Of a stretch of DNA of 64,000 nucleotides, positions 57,215-64,000 are shown piece after piece. Made by a program: the position numbers and the translations under genes. The stretch lies in the NCBI GenBank assembly GCA_038042195.1, contig JBBTET010000017.1:4757-68756 (forward strand), read 5' to 3'. How positions within the stretch are numbered: the stretch's first letter is position 1; every line of letters starts with the position of its first letter. The notes under the pieces are model-generated. The model was given only the letters and a program-made list of their open reading frames with translations. It made no database searches and was not told the DNA's origin. This stretch comes from JACRIM01 sp038042195 (GTDB taxonomy: Bacteria > Planctomycetota > Phycisphaerae > UBA1845 > UTPLA1).

Positions 57215-59671
57215 CTACCGCTCGTCCGCCGTCCCCTCTTTCTTCGTCGCCTTCCGATTTGAATCCACCCGCGACAACGCCGGATTGGCCCGCGGCGCCA
57301 GCGCCCACGGCTGATTTGATAACAACTTGATCCGCATGATGTTCACCGCCGCCACCAACTGCGGGTCTGTCGTTGGATCCTCATCTTCGGGCAGCGCCTC
57401 GGCCGGCTCGCTCGTCGGCCGGCGCTCCAACACATCCTTCGGGATGGCCGACTGATCTTTGCCCTTGAGCACGTCCTTCTCGCGCCGCAGCCTGAGAATC
57501 TTGCCAAGCTCCTGTGGAATCACCTTCACGCCGATGTGCGGCTCGACGCCCCATGTCTCGGAGTTCTTATCGCGATGCAGGCAATACCACGGATCCTCCA
57601 GTCGGTCGCTGTCCGGCACGTGATACTTCGCCGTCGTCAACTTCAAGTACGCTTGATTGTCCGAAATCGGAATCAGGTTCTGCACGCTGCCCTTGCCAAA
57701 GGACCGCGTCCCGACAATGCACGCCTCCTTCAGCCCCGACAACGCCCCGGCCACAATCTCGCTGGCGCTGGCGCTGTACTCATTGACCAGCACCACCAAC
57801 GGCAAATCGTGGTAGTTGTCATCCGACTTGGAATTGATCTCCATGTTCTGTTGGCGCGAGCGGCCCTTCGTCATGACGACCGGATCGCCCTTCTTCATGA
57901 ACAGCTCGCACATATGCACCGCGCTGGTCAACAGGCCGCCCGGGTTGAATCGCAAGTCCAGAATCAATCCCCGCACCCCGTCCTTGCGCATCTGCTTCAG
58001 GGCGTCCTCCAAATCCTCGACCGTCTTATCCATGAAGCCGCTGACCCGCACATAGCCGATCTTCGTCGTCGGATCGACGACATAATCCCAACCCGTCGAC
58101 TTCTTCTCATTGCGCTGATAGCCGCGCACGGTGCGAATCTTGATGTGCTCGCGCTTCAGTGGAATGACACGGGATTCCTCGGTGACGGGATCCTTGATGG
58201 TGAGCCGCACCGTCGTCCCCGGCTCACCCGTGATCGTCTGCACCGCCTGATTCGTCGTCATGTCCAGCGTGCTCTTGCCGTCGACCTCCGTGATGAAGTC
58301 GCCCGGCTTGATGCCCGCCTTGTACGCCGGCGAATCCTCCAATGGGGACTCCACGCGAACGTGCTTGCCGATGTCCTGAGTGATCTGAATCCCCACACCG
58401 ACGAAATCGCCGCGCGTGTGCTTGTTGAAGTCATCCACCTCCGATGGCCAAATCACCGACGTGAACTCGTCCAAGTGCTCAAGCATCCCAGAGACAAACT
58501 CGTCCACCAACACCTGCTCCGGCAATCGAAGCCCCTCGGTGTTGGCCTCCAGAACCTTTGAGAAAACTGCGCGAACCTGTCGTGGGCCGAACGCCCCCTT
58601 GCCCTGCACGCGATTCTTGATGATGCCCTTGACCCGCGTCACAAAATTGGTGACCAAATCCTTGTCACCCAGTGTCGGGAAGGATTCCGTGATCGACTCC
58701 GCCTCGGCCAGGATGACGAGGTGCTCCAGCCCGCTCGTGCAAAGCTGCCGAAAGTCCGCCTCCTGCACGTAATCATCCTCGATCCGATCCAACACCTGCC
58801 AAATCGCAGAGGCCGACACGTCGCGCAGGTCGCTGCGCCAGTTGCTCTTCGGGCCATACACAAAATCCAGATGCGCCCGCTTGCTGCAATAGGTGAACCC
58901 GGTCTGGTAGTCCTTGTTCTTCGGGAAGAGCTTGCTGAGCACGTCATACAGGAACAATGCGTCGCGCCACTCCTTCTCCGACTTGTGCCGCTCGATTTCA
59001 ACAAGAACGTTTTCAACGATCTCCGGCAACCACGGCTCCTCGCGGAACGAATCCTCATCCTTCGCGTTCAGCATCGCCGCCTGTGACGACACCAACGCTT
59101 TGCTCCACTTGAACCCGCGATCCTTTCGCTCTTCGCCGTCTTTCTTTGAGCCAGCGAGTACATCTACATCCCTGCTGCCTTCTTCGTTACCGGCATCATG
59201 CTCAAGCTCCGCATCTGCGGAAACAACACGGGGGCGCGGGGAGTCTTTCTCGCGACCCGCCATGGCCTCCTTTTTCTCTTTCTTCTCCTTTATCGCAGCC
59301 GAATCGATCGGTGGCGAGTCCTTCGCTTCGCGCGAATACTTCTTCGCCTGTTCCACGTAATACACATACGTCTTCGACCGCAACCGCTCCCGGCTCTCCT
59401 CCAACGCCGTCGCCTCGCGCATCCACCCCAGCGCATCCGACACCTCCTTGTGTCCCGGCTCAAGCGTCTGAACCTGCTCCAGCGTCGTCGCCGCCGCGGC
59501 GAAGTTTCCCGCCAGAACCTGATCCGACCCCTTCCGCCAAAGCTCCCGCGCCGTCGCCGACGCCAGCGTCGGCTCCGATGGCTCCGCTCGCACCGCGGAA
59601 CAAGCCACCACGGCCGTCAGCACGAGTACCAAGGCATATAGGCCGCGAAGATCGCGTTTCAACGTGCGCAT
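57215..59671 (-). CDS. C-terminal processing protease (S41, CtpA/Prc family) with TPR-like N terminus
   Basis: 818 residues, longer than typical CtpA (~400-450) and Prc (~680). A signal peptide (LYALVLVLTAVVACSAVRA) is followed by a TPR-like pair (GNFAAAATTLEQVQTLEPGHKEVSDALGWM), a charged linker rich in Lys/Glu, a helical region, a PDZ domain (~430-510, IQITQDIGKHVRVESPLEDSPAYKAGIKPGDFITEVDGKSTL) and the S41 core with FNPGGLL, the Ser site EYSASASEI and the Lys site FGKGSVQ. It trims C termini of periplasmic proteins. GGAGG lies four bases before the ATG. Confidence 0.93.
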   Translation of the reverse strand: MRTLKRDLRGLYALVLVLTAVVACSAVRAEPSEPTLASATARELWRKGSDQVLAGNFAAAATTLEQVQTLEPGHKEVSDALGWMREATALEESRERLRSKTYVYYVEQAKKYSREAKDSPPIDSAAIKEKKEKKEAMAGREKDSPRPRVVSADAELEHDAGNEEGSRDVDVLAGSKKDGEERKDRGFKWSKALVSSQAAMLNAKDEDSFREEPWLPEIVENVLVEIERHKSEKEWRDALFLYDVLSKLFPKNKDYQTGFTYCSKRAHLDFVYGPKSNWRSDLRDVSASAIWQVLDRIEDDYVQEADFRQLCTSGLEHLVILAEAESITESFPTLGDKDLVTNFVTRVKGIIKNRVQGKGAFGPRQVRAVFSKVLEANTEGLRLPEQVLVDEFVSGMLEHLDEFTSVIWPSEVDDFNKHTRGDFVGVGIQITQDIGKHVRVESPLEDSPAYKAGIKPGDFITEVDGKSTLDMTTNQAVQTITGEPGTTVRLTIKDPVTEESRVIPLKREHIKIRTVRGYQRNEKKSTGWDYVVDPTTKIGYVRVSGFMDKTVEDLEDALKQMRKDGVRGLILDLRFNPGGLLTSAVHMCELFMKKGDPVVMTKGRSRQQNMEINSKSDDNYHDLPLVVLVNEYSASASEIVAGALSGLKEACIVGTRSFGKGSVQNLIPISDNQAYLKLTTAKYHVPDSDRLEDPWYCLHRDKNSETWGVEPHIGVKVIPQELGKILRLRREKDVLKGKDQSAIPKDVLERRPTSEPAEALPEDEDPTTDPQLVAAVNIMRIKLLSNQPWALAPRANPALSRVDSNRKATKKEGTADER

Positions 59672-60016
59672 GAAACCTCCAGAATAATGGACGTGCTCGC
59701 CGGGGTGCGACCAACGCTCAGGGCGTCGCGCACCCCTATCGACTTACTTAGTACCATAAGAATCCGCCCCGGTTCGCGGGTGATGGGTCAATCGAGACAT
59801 ACCCATTGTATTCATCAACGTGTCCCGTCTCCATTCTTCTCGGCCCTTCGTGGTGGACCCCCCGGTTTCATCGGATGCCCCGGACACCCCACTTGATGCC
59901 CCAATCCATGATTCCCACTCCCCCGGTCCATATTGGACCCGCCACCGCGCGTCGTTTAGCCGCAAGGGCTTGCCCTGCGATTGAAACGCCGACAATCGTG
60001 AGTTTCGGAAGATTCC
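59672..60016. other. Intergenic region (345 bp)
   Basis: No supported gene. An 83-codon frame on the minus strand (59744-59995) starts with TTG, lacks a ribosome site and has biased composition. An imperfect inverted repeat GCCGCAAGGGC/GCCCTGCG sits at 59961-59978. The ctpA-like promoter must lie at its left end. Confidence 0.4.
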
Positions 60017-60394
60017 CTACCGCGCCCCCGCCACCGCCGCATCGACACTGGGATAGACATGAAACAACTGCGTCAGCCGTGTCAATTCCAACAATCGCAT
60101 GATCGGCGTCGAGGGCGACACCAACCGCATCTCCCCCTGGTGATGTCGCAACCGAAGGTGCCCCGCGATGATCGCCCCCAGCCCCGTCGACTCAATGAAA
60201 TCAAGACGCGACATATCGATCACTATCACCTGCGTCGACTCGTCCGCCAGCTCCACCATGCTCTCCATCATCCGCTCCGCCTCGAGCATCTCGCACGAGC
60301 CGACCAGTGTCACCACTGCCGCCGCGCCGCGCCGCACCACCTCAATCTGAAACGGCGACCCCGACGGATTCCTGGATGTCGACTGCGGCGTCAT
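60017..60394 (-). CDS. STAS-domain anti-sigma factor antagonist
   Basis: 125 residues. The STAS fold shows as AAVVTLVGSCEMLEAERMMESMVELADESTQVIVIDMSRLDFIESTGLGAI; the serine in IESTGLG is the expected phosphorylation site of SpoIIAA/RsbV proteins. When dephosphorylated it would bind the anti-sigma kinase encoded just upstream. The ATG overlaps the kinase stop by four bases, so stoichiometry is probably coupled. The target sigma factor is not in the window. Confidence 0.92.
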   Translation of the reverse strand: MTPQSTSRNPSGSPFQIEVVRRGAAAVVTLVGSCEMLEAERMMESMVELADESTQVIVIDMSRLDFIESTGLGAIIAGHLRLRHHQGEMRLVSPSTPIMRLLELTRLTQLFHVYPSVDAAVAGAR

Positions 60395-60795
60395 GGTTCC
60401 TGCCTGTTGATCTTTACGAGCCGAACCCGTGTCCCGTTCCCGTCGTAGCTCACCTCGTCCAGATAGGCCCTCATCAGCATAATCCCGCGACCATGAGGGC
60501 GATCGATGTACTCCGGCAGCGTCGGATCGGGAACCTCGTCCGGGCAGAACCCGTCCCCCTCGTCGCCCACCTCAATCTCAATCCGCTCGGGCGTGATGTG
60601 ATAGCGGACGTGAATACACTTGCAGGGATCGCACTTGTTCCCATGACGAAATGCGTTCGTCATTGCCTCTTCCAACGCCAGCTTGATCGCGAATGAGATG
60701 TTCTGGTCGTAGCCGCAAATCGACAACTCAGAGAGAATCAACTCTTCCGGTTGCTTGGCCGCCGCGAGGTCGTTTGGAACGATGATCTCTTTCAA
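60391..60795 (-). CDS. RsbW/SpoIIAB-like anti-sigma serine kinase
   Basis: 134 residues of a GHKL-type kinase: N box KLALEEAMTNAFRHGN, G1 GDEGDGF and G2 HGRGIMLMRAYLD. It would phosphorylate the STAS protein encoded next and hold a sigma factor or another regulator. The cysteines in NKCDPCKC and DGFCPDE are unusual, though not in the catalytic boxes. It is the first gene of a two-gene unit. Confidence 0.93.
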   Translation of the reverse strand: MKEIIVPNDLAAAKQPEELILSELSICGYDQNISFAIKLALEEAMTNAFRHGNKCDPCKCIHVRYHITPERIEIEVGDEGDGFCPDEVPDPTLPEYIDRPHGRGIMLMRAYLDEVSYDGNGTRVRLVKINRQEP

Positions 60796-61008
60796 CGGTC
60801 AGTTCCCTGTGATACCACGCACCTGATCGGCCCCGCCACTATGCCCACCCCAACCTCTATCGGGCCGCCCGATCCACCCACCTTATTCTATTAACTTATA
60901 CCGGATGCCGCCGACCAATTCGAGCGCCCGGCGCACCTGCTTTGGCCCTTGCCGGACCACCACTATGATAGTGGCGCTGATGAAACTCCACCCGAAGAGG
61001 TAGCGCCC

Positions 61009-62034
61009 ATGTCCCTATTCGCCATCCTGCTCACCACGGTGTCCTTCCTCGCCCAGTCCCCACCGTCCGCCTCGAATCCTGCCGAGCCCGCCAACAACGC
61101 CCTCGCCAAACTCCGCATCGAAAGCGAGGCCCTCCTGCCCCTCATTAAAACCGACTGGGTTAAACAATTTGCAAAGGGTGTCAAACGCCTCCCCATCATC
61201 GGCCCCCGAAAGGTCTACGAGGATGAAAAGCAACGCCTCTTCTACTCCCACTCCCAGTTCTTCTCCCTCGACCCCCCACAGCAAAACAGGCTCATCCCCA
61301 ACAAGCTGAACGACTTCGACTACTACTTCACCCGCTATGGCACCCCCCTCGCCTACGCCCGTCCGCTTGATCTCCTCGGTCAACACGGAATAAAAACAAT
61401 CCGAGACATGAAAATACTCGACTTCGGCTACGGCACCATCGGCCACCTCCGACTCCTCGCCCAACTCGGCGCCACCGCCCACGGCGTCGACACCGACACA
61501 CGCCTCGCGGCCATGTACGCCACTGAGGGCGACCAGGGCGCAGTCCCCAACGACGACGGATCCGTCGGAACCGTCACCGTCTTCTCCGGCCGCTGGCCGG
61601 CCGACGAGGCGGTCAAGAAACAAATCGGCGATGGCTACGACCTCTTCATATCAAAAAACACACTCAAAATGGGCTATATCCACCCGACGCGCCAAGCCGA
61701 CGAACGCCGCCTTATCAAGCTCGGCGTCGATGATGCCGCCTACCTCAAAGCCGTCCACGACCTCCTCAAGCCCGGCGGACTCGTCATGATCTACAACCTC
61801 AGCCCCGCGCTCAGCCCGCCCGACAAACCCTTCCTCCCCTGGACCGACGGTCGCTGCCCCTTCGCCAAAGAGCTCTGGACTGCCGCCGGTTTTGAAATCG
61901 TCACCATCGATCAAGACGACTCCTCCGCCGCCCGCGAAATGGCCCACGCCCTCGGCTGGGACCATGGCAAAGACCCCATGGACCTCAAGAACGACCTCTT
62001 CGCCCACTACACCCTCGCCCGCAAAAAAAAGTAA
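61009..62034 (+). CDS. Exported methyltransferase-fold protein
   Basis: 341 residues from the ATG at 61009, with GAGG ten bases upstream. The start SLFAILLTTVSFLAQSPPSA looks like a cleavable signal peptide. After ~100 residues comes a class I SAM-binding pattern: motif I KILDFGYGTIGHLRLLAQLG, an acidic residue after the second strand (GVDTD), GYDLFISKNTLKMGYI at the motif IV position and KPGGLVMIYNLSPALSPP at motif V/VI. Secretion of a SAM-dependent enzyme is odd, because SAM is cytoplasmic. Either the N terminus is a membrane anchor facing inward or the fold has another role. No substrate is suggested. Confidence 0.65.
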   Translation: MSLFAILLTTVSFLAQSPPSASNPAEPANNALAKLRIESEALLPLIKTDWVKQFAKGVKRLPIIGPRKVYEDEKQRLFYSHSQFFSLDPPQQNRLIPNKLNDFDYYFTRYGTPLAYARPLDLLGQHGIKTIRDMKILDFGYGTIGHLRLLAQLGATAHGVDTDTRLAAMYATEGDQGAVPNDDGSVGTVTVFSGRWPADEAVKKQIGDGYDLFISKNTLKMGYIHPTRQADERRLIKLGVDDAAYLKAVHDLLKPGGLVMIYNLSPALSPPDKPFLPWTDGRCPFAKELWTAAGFEIVTIDQDDSSAAREMAHALGWDHGKDPMDLKNDLFAHYTLARKKK

Positions 62035-62161
62035 CAGCGAGCCGAGTCTCCCTCGATCCGATCCACACCAACACCCAATCAAGCACGCCCCGTCCCCTGT
62101 CCGATATCAAGGCAGCCGATGACGTTCGCGCATGTCTTGCGCCCATCGCGCCGATTGACAC

Positions 62162-63151
62162 ATGACCGACATCCTCGATCAATCCGAAGTCGACGCCCTG
62201 CTCTCCGCCGTCACCCCTGGCGACACCACGACCGCCGTCCACCCCTCGGCTCCCCCACGCGAAGTCAGCGTCTACGACTTCAAACGCCCCGAGCGCGTCA
62301 GCAAAGACCAGATGCGCTCCCTCCACGCCATCCACGAGTCCTTCGCCAGAAACTTCGGCGCATCCCTCTCCGCCTTCCTCCGAGCCATGGTCGAGTGCCG
62401 TGTCGCCACCGCCGAACAACTCACCTACAGCGAGTTCATCCACTCCCTGCCCAGCCCCACGTGCTTCAACCTCCTCGGAGCACCCCAACTCGCCGGCCAA
62501 CTCTGCCTCGAAGTCAGCCCGCTCATCGTCTTCCCCATTGTCGACCGCCTCCTCGGCGGCACGAACTCCGACATCTTCATCCCCCAACGACCCCTCACCT
62601 CCATCGAGCTGCGCCTCGTCAACCGCATCATCGAACGAGCCTTGGTGAACCTCTCCGAATCCTGGTCCGAGTTGATGGCGGTGAAGTTTGAAATCGCCGG
62701 CACCGAGAGCAACCCCCACCTCGTCCAAATCGTCGCCCCCAACGAAGTCGTCGTCGTCATCGGTTTTGAAATCAAAGTCGGTGCCCGCGCCGGCACCATG
62801 AGCATCTGCATTCCCTTCAACGTCATCGAACCCGTCATCGGTAAGCTCACCGCCCAAAGCTGGCTCGCCTACTCAAAACAAAACGCCAACCCAGACCAGG
62901 TCCAACACGTCACCGACAATCTCCAACGCGCCGAACTCCCCGTCACCGCCTACCTCGGCCAAACCAGAATCACCGTCGGCGACTTCCTCGCCCTCGCCCC
63001 CGGCGACATTATCAAACTCGACAAACTCACCAACAAAGACCTCCTCCTCCAGGTCGGCGACCAAAACAAATTCGCCGGCCGACTCGGCCAACTTCGCGGC
63101 GCCAAGGCCCTCCAAATCACCCGCCCCGCCACCAAAGAAGAATCCCTGTAG
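62162..63151 (+). CDS. fliM: Flagellar motor switch protein FliM
   Basis: 329 residues, normal length. The N-terminal EIDALL-type peptide that binds CheY-P is present as ILDQSEVDALLSAV. The middle domain has SVYDFKRPERVSKDQMRSLHAIHESFARNFGASLS and LRLVNRIIERALVNLSESW, and a SpoA/surface-presentation domain ends it (LPVTAYLGQTRITVGDFLALAPGDIIKLD). It forms the rotor switch with FliG and FliN. No other flagellar gene is in the window. Confidence 0.95.
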   Translation: MTDILDQSEVDALLSAVTPGDTTTAVHPSAPPREVSVYDFKRPERVSKDQMRSLHAIHESFARNFGASLSAFLRAMVECRVATAEQLTYSEFIHSLPSPTCFNLLGAPQLAGQLCLEVSPLIVFPIVDRLLGGTNSDIFIPQRPLTSIELRLVNRIIERALVNLSESWSELMAVKFEIAGTESNPHLVQIVAPNEVVVVIGFEIKVGARAGTMSICIPFNVIEPVIGKLTAQSWLAYSKQNANPDQVQHVTDNLQRAELPVTAYLGQTRITVGDFLALAPGDIIKLDKLTNKDLLLQVGDQNKFAGRLGQLRGAKALQITRPATKEESL

Positions 63152-63222
63152 CATCCCCTCCCCTTGATAAGGGGATTGAGGGGCGACCGAAGAGGAAGCC
63201 CCGAAAGGGTGGGGTTGCGAAT
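63152..63222. repeat. 71-bp interspersed repeat, copy 2
   Basis: Same orientation as 31452-31522 with two substitutions. It begins immediately after the fliM stop codon. The segments CCCCTCCCCTTG and AAGGGGATTGAGGGG could pair in RNA and act as a 3' end structure. Confidence 0.9.
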
Positions 63223-63374
63223 GGCGAGGAAACATCCAGCTAAGCCAATTCGGGCCACACAACCACACGAGTAATTTATTACTCGACAGCCGCAATTCGC
63301 GCGCACCCGCTGTGGGGCAGACGTCCCCGCCTGCCTCGACCGCGCAGCCCACTCAATTAAATTGGATTGAACCC

Positions 63375-63695
63375 CTACTTCGCCGGCGTGATATCGATAT
63401 ACCGCGTCAGACTCCTCAAATCCCCAATCACGTCCGACGTCGCTCGAAGCGTACACGTGTCACCCACCACCGGCTGAAACAGCCGCGGAGCCTTCGGCCG
63501 CACTTCCCACGGCCGCCCGCCGCGCCGACGGACCATCAGCGCCGACTTCAGCAGCTCCTTCCGCTTCCCGCGAGCATGCCGATTGACCGGGTCCTTCGCA
63601 AAGAGCCGCGAAAGCGTCTTCGCCGCCGCCTCCTTAAGCACCGTCCGCTTGACCTTGATTGAGACGACCGTACCGGCCACTAGTTCCGCTGCCAT
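63375..63695 (-). CDS. Small basic hypothetical protein
   Basis: 106 residues from the ATG at 63695, preceded by AGGAG at nine bases. It is basic with an RNA-binding look: GTVVSIKVKRTVLKEAAAKTLSRLFAKDPVNRHARGKRKELLKSALMVRRRGGRPWEVRPK, ending in a strand-rich LRSLTRYIDITPAK. No family is recognised. It converges on fliM with about 220 bases between that hold the 71-bp repeat. Confidence 0.6.
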   Translation of the reverse strand: MAAELVAGTVVSIKVKRTVLKEAAAKTLSRLFAKDPVNRHARGKRKELLKSALMVRRRGGRPWEVRPKAPRLFQPVVGDTCTLRATSDVIGDLRSLTRYIDITPAK

Positions 63696-63770
63696 AATCA
63701 AAAGCTCCTGTGATTTCTACGGGGGCCAAGCATGATACCAGTTTCCCCCGCCCCGGCAACCCCAGACCCC

Positions 63771-63855
63771 GGTAGGACAAAGATCCTCTTTGCCTCACCC
63801 CCACCCCCCCGGGGTAGGGCAAAGATTCTCTTTGCCCCCTCGCCCCCACCCCCCC
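63771..63855. repeat. Two tandem hairpin units
   Basis: Unit 1 has CAAAG-ATCCT-CTTTG; unit 2 has a perfect 9-bp stem GGGCAAAGA/TCTTTGCCC with a TTC loop (63817-63837). Both are led by GGTAGG and followed by CGCCCCCACC-like C tracts. The stem difference (GGA versus GGG) is partly compensated on the other side. Confidence 0.75.
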
Positions 63856-63973
63856 CTTGACCCCCAAACCCTTGATCTCTTGAACCCTCGGCCCCTTGTC
63901 GAAGATCCGCCGTGGTGGAAACCCTCCCCCCTCAATCCCCCCCCGCAGTCCCGCCAGAGCCTGAGAATTTTTC

Positions 63974-63979
63974 TTGACA
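63974..63979 (+). promoter_or_regulatory. Possible -35 box at the right edge
   Basis: TTGACA after a T-rich run. A -10 box at 17-base spacing would begin at 63997 and is cut by the window end. Confidence 0.3.
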
Positions 63980-64000
63980 GGCATGGTATTGTTCCGTGCA

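Larger units (their letters stand above)
63696..64000. other. Repeat-rich right end
   Basis: No gene is supported. It holds two tandem units of about 40 bases (63771-63810 and 63813-63855), each with a CAAAG...CTTTG hairpin followed by a C-rich tract, a CCTCGGCCCCTTG repeat (63887-63899), and at 63974-63979 a perfect TTGACA whose -10 region would fall at the window edge. Confidence 0.5.

Noticed and set aside
59744..59995. 83-codon minus-strand frame downstream of the STAS gene
   Set aside because: It begins with TTG without a ribosome site, and its second half is low-complexity. A real small protein is not excluded, but I cannot support it.
63634..63984. 116-codon minus-strand frame at the right end
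   Set aside because: It reads through the tandem hairpin repeats and C-rich tracts and overlaps the basic protein gene that has a good ribosome site.
1..64000. rRNA, tRNA and CRISPR arrays
   Set aside because: I saw no rRNA-like stretches, no tRNA cloverleaf candidates ending in CCA or with TTCGA loops in proper context, and no regularly spaced direct repeats.

Overview
The window is high-GC bacterial chromosome with dense, mostly protein-coding content. Gene families point to a planctomycete, probably near the Phycisphaerae. The signs are a TPR protein carrying two RNA polymerase alpha C-terminal domains, FHA-linked secretion ATPases, an exosortase locus, a C-terminal zinc ribbon of the CxxCxYDLTGL...CPECG kind, secreted NxxGxxAF-repeat proteins, and numerous short palindromic repeats. 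This placement is inference: no rRNA gene is present. I saw no tRNA, CRISPR array or intact insertion sequence.

Layout. 1-4.0 kb: the 5' part of a heptose kinase/nucleotidyltransferase gene, a membrane protein, an FHA membrane protein and a secreted TPR protein. 4.3-13.4 kb: a two-gene system of the 2-hydroxyacyl-CoA dehydratase/benzoyl-CoA reductase superfamily (4374-6158 and 7927-11811) interrupted by an epimerase and a lipoprotein, then small unknown genes, one with an acyl-carrier-like domain that lacks its serine. 13.7-24.4 kb: RNA-binding protein, elbB, a secreted repeat protein, a DRG-like GTPase, radA, an O-antigen-ligase-like protein, guaB and a lipoprotein. 24.5-31.4 kb: an FHA-GspE ATPase, a membrane-anchored GspE paralogue with a destroyed Walker A motif, a CvpA-like protein and an HtrA protease. 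31.6-45.3 kb: apt, kdsD and a leftward exopolysaccharide/exosortase locus (Wza-like lipoprotein, exosortase, EpsI-like protein, 1510-residue TPR protein, Wzc-like tyrosine kinase), flanked by a NeuD/PglD-like acyltransferase. 45.4-49.4 kb: a parDE toxin-antitoxin pair, a propeller-like secreted protein and a large membrane protein. 49.4-55.3 kb: the replication cluster dnaA-dnaN-dciA-gyrB with no recF, and candidate origin sequence on either side of dnaA. 55.7-64 kb: the TPR/alpha-CTD protein, a C-terminal processing protease, a STAS/RsbW pair, an exported methyltransferase-like protein, a lone fliM and a repeat-rich end.

Two themes connect the genes. One is the cell envelope: hldE-like gene, kdsD, O-antigen ligase, exosortase locus, CvpA-like protein, HtrA and CtpA. 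The other is chromosome replication and its surroundings. The strongest leads for something undescribed are the active plus degenerate GspE pair with its CvpA and HtrA neighbours, the TPR/double-alpha-CTD protein beside the origin, the single-chain double activase with its dehydratase-like partner, and a secreted methyltransferase fold. Short repeats occur between genes and, in at least two places, in frame inside genes.
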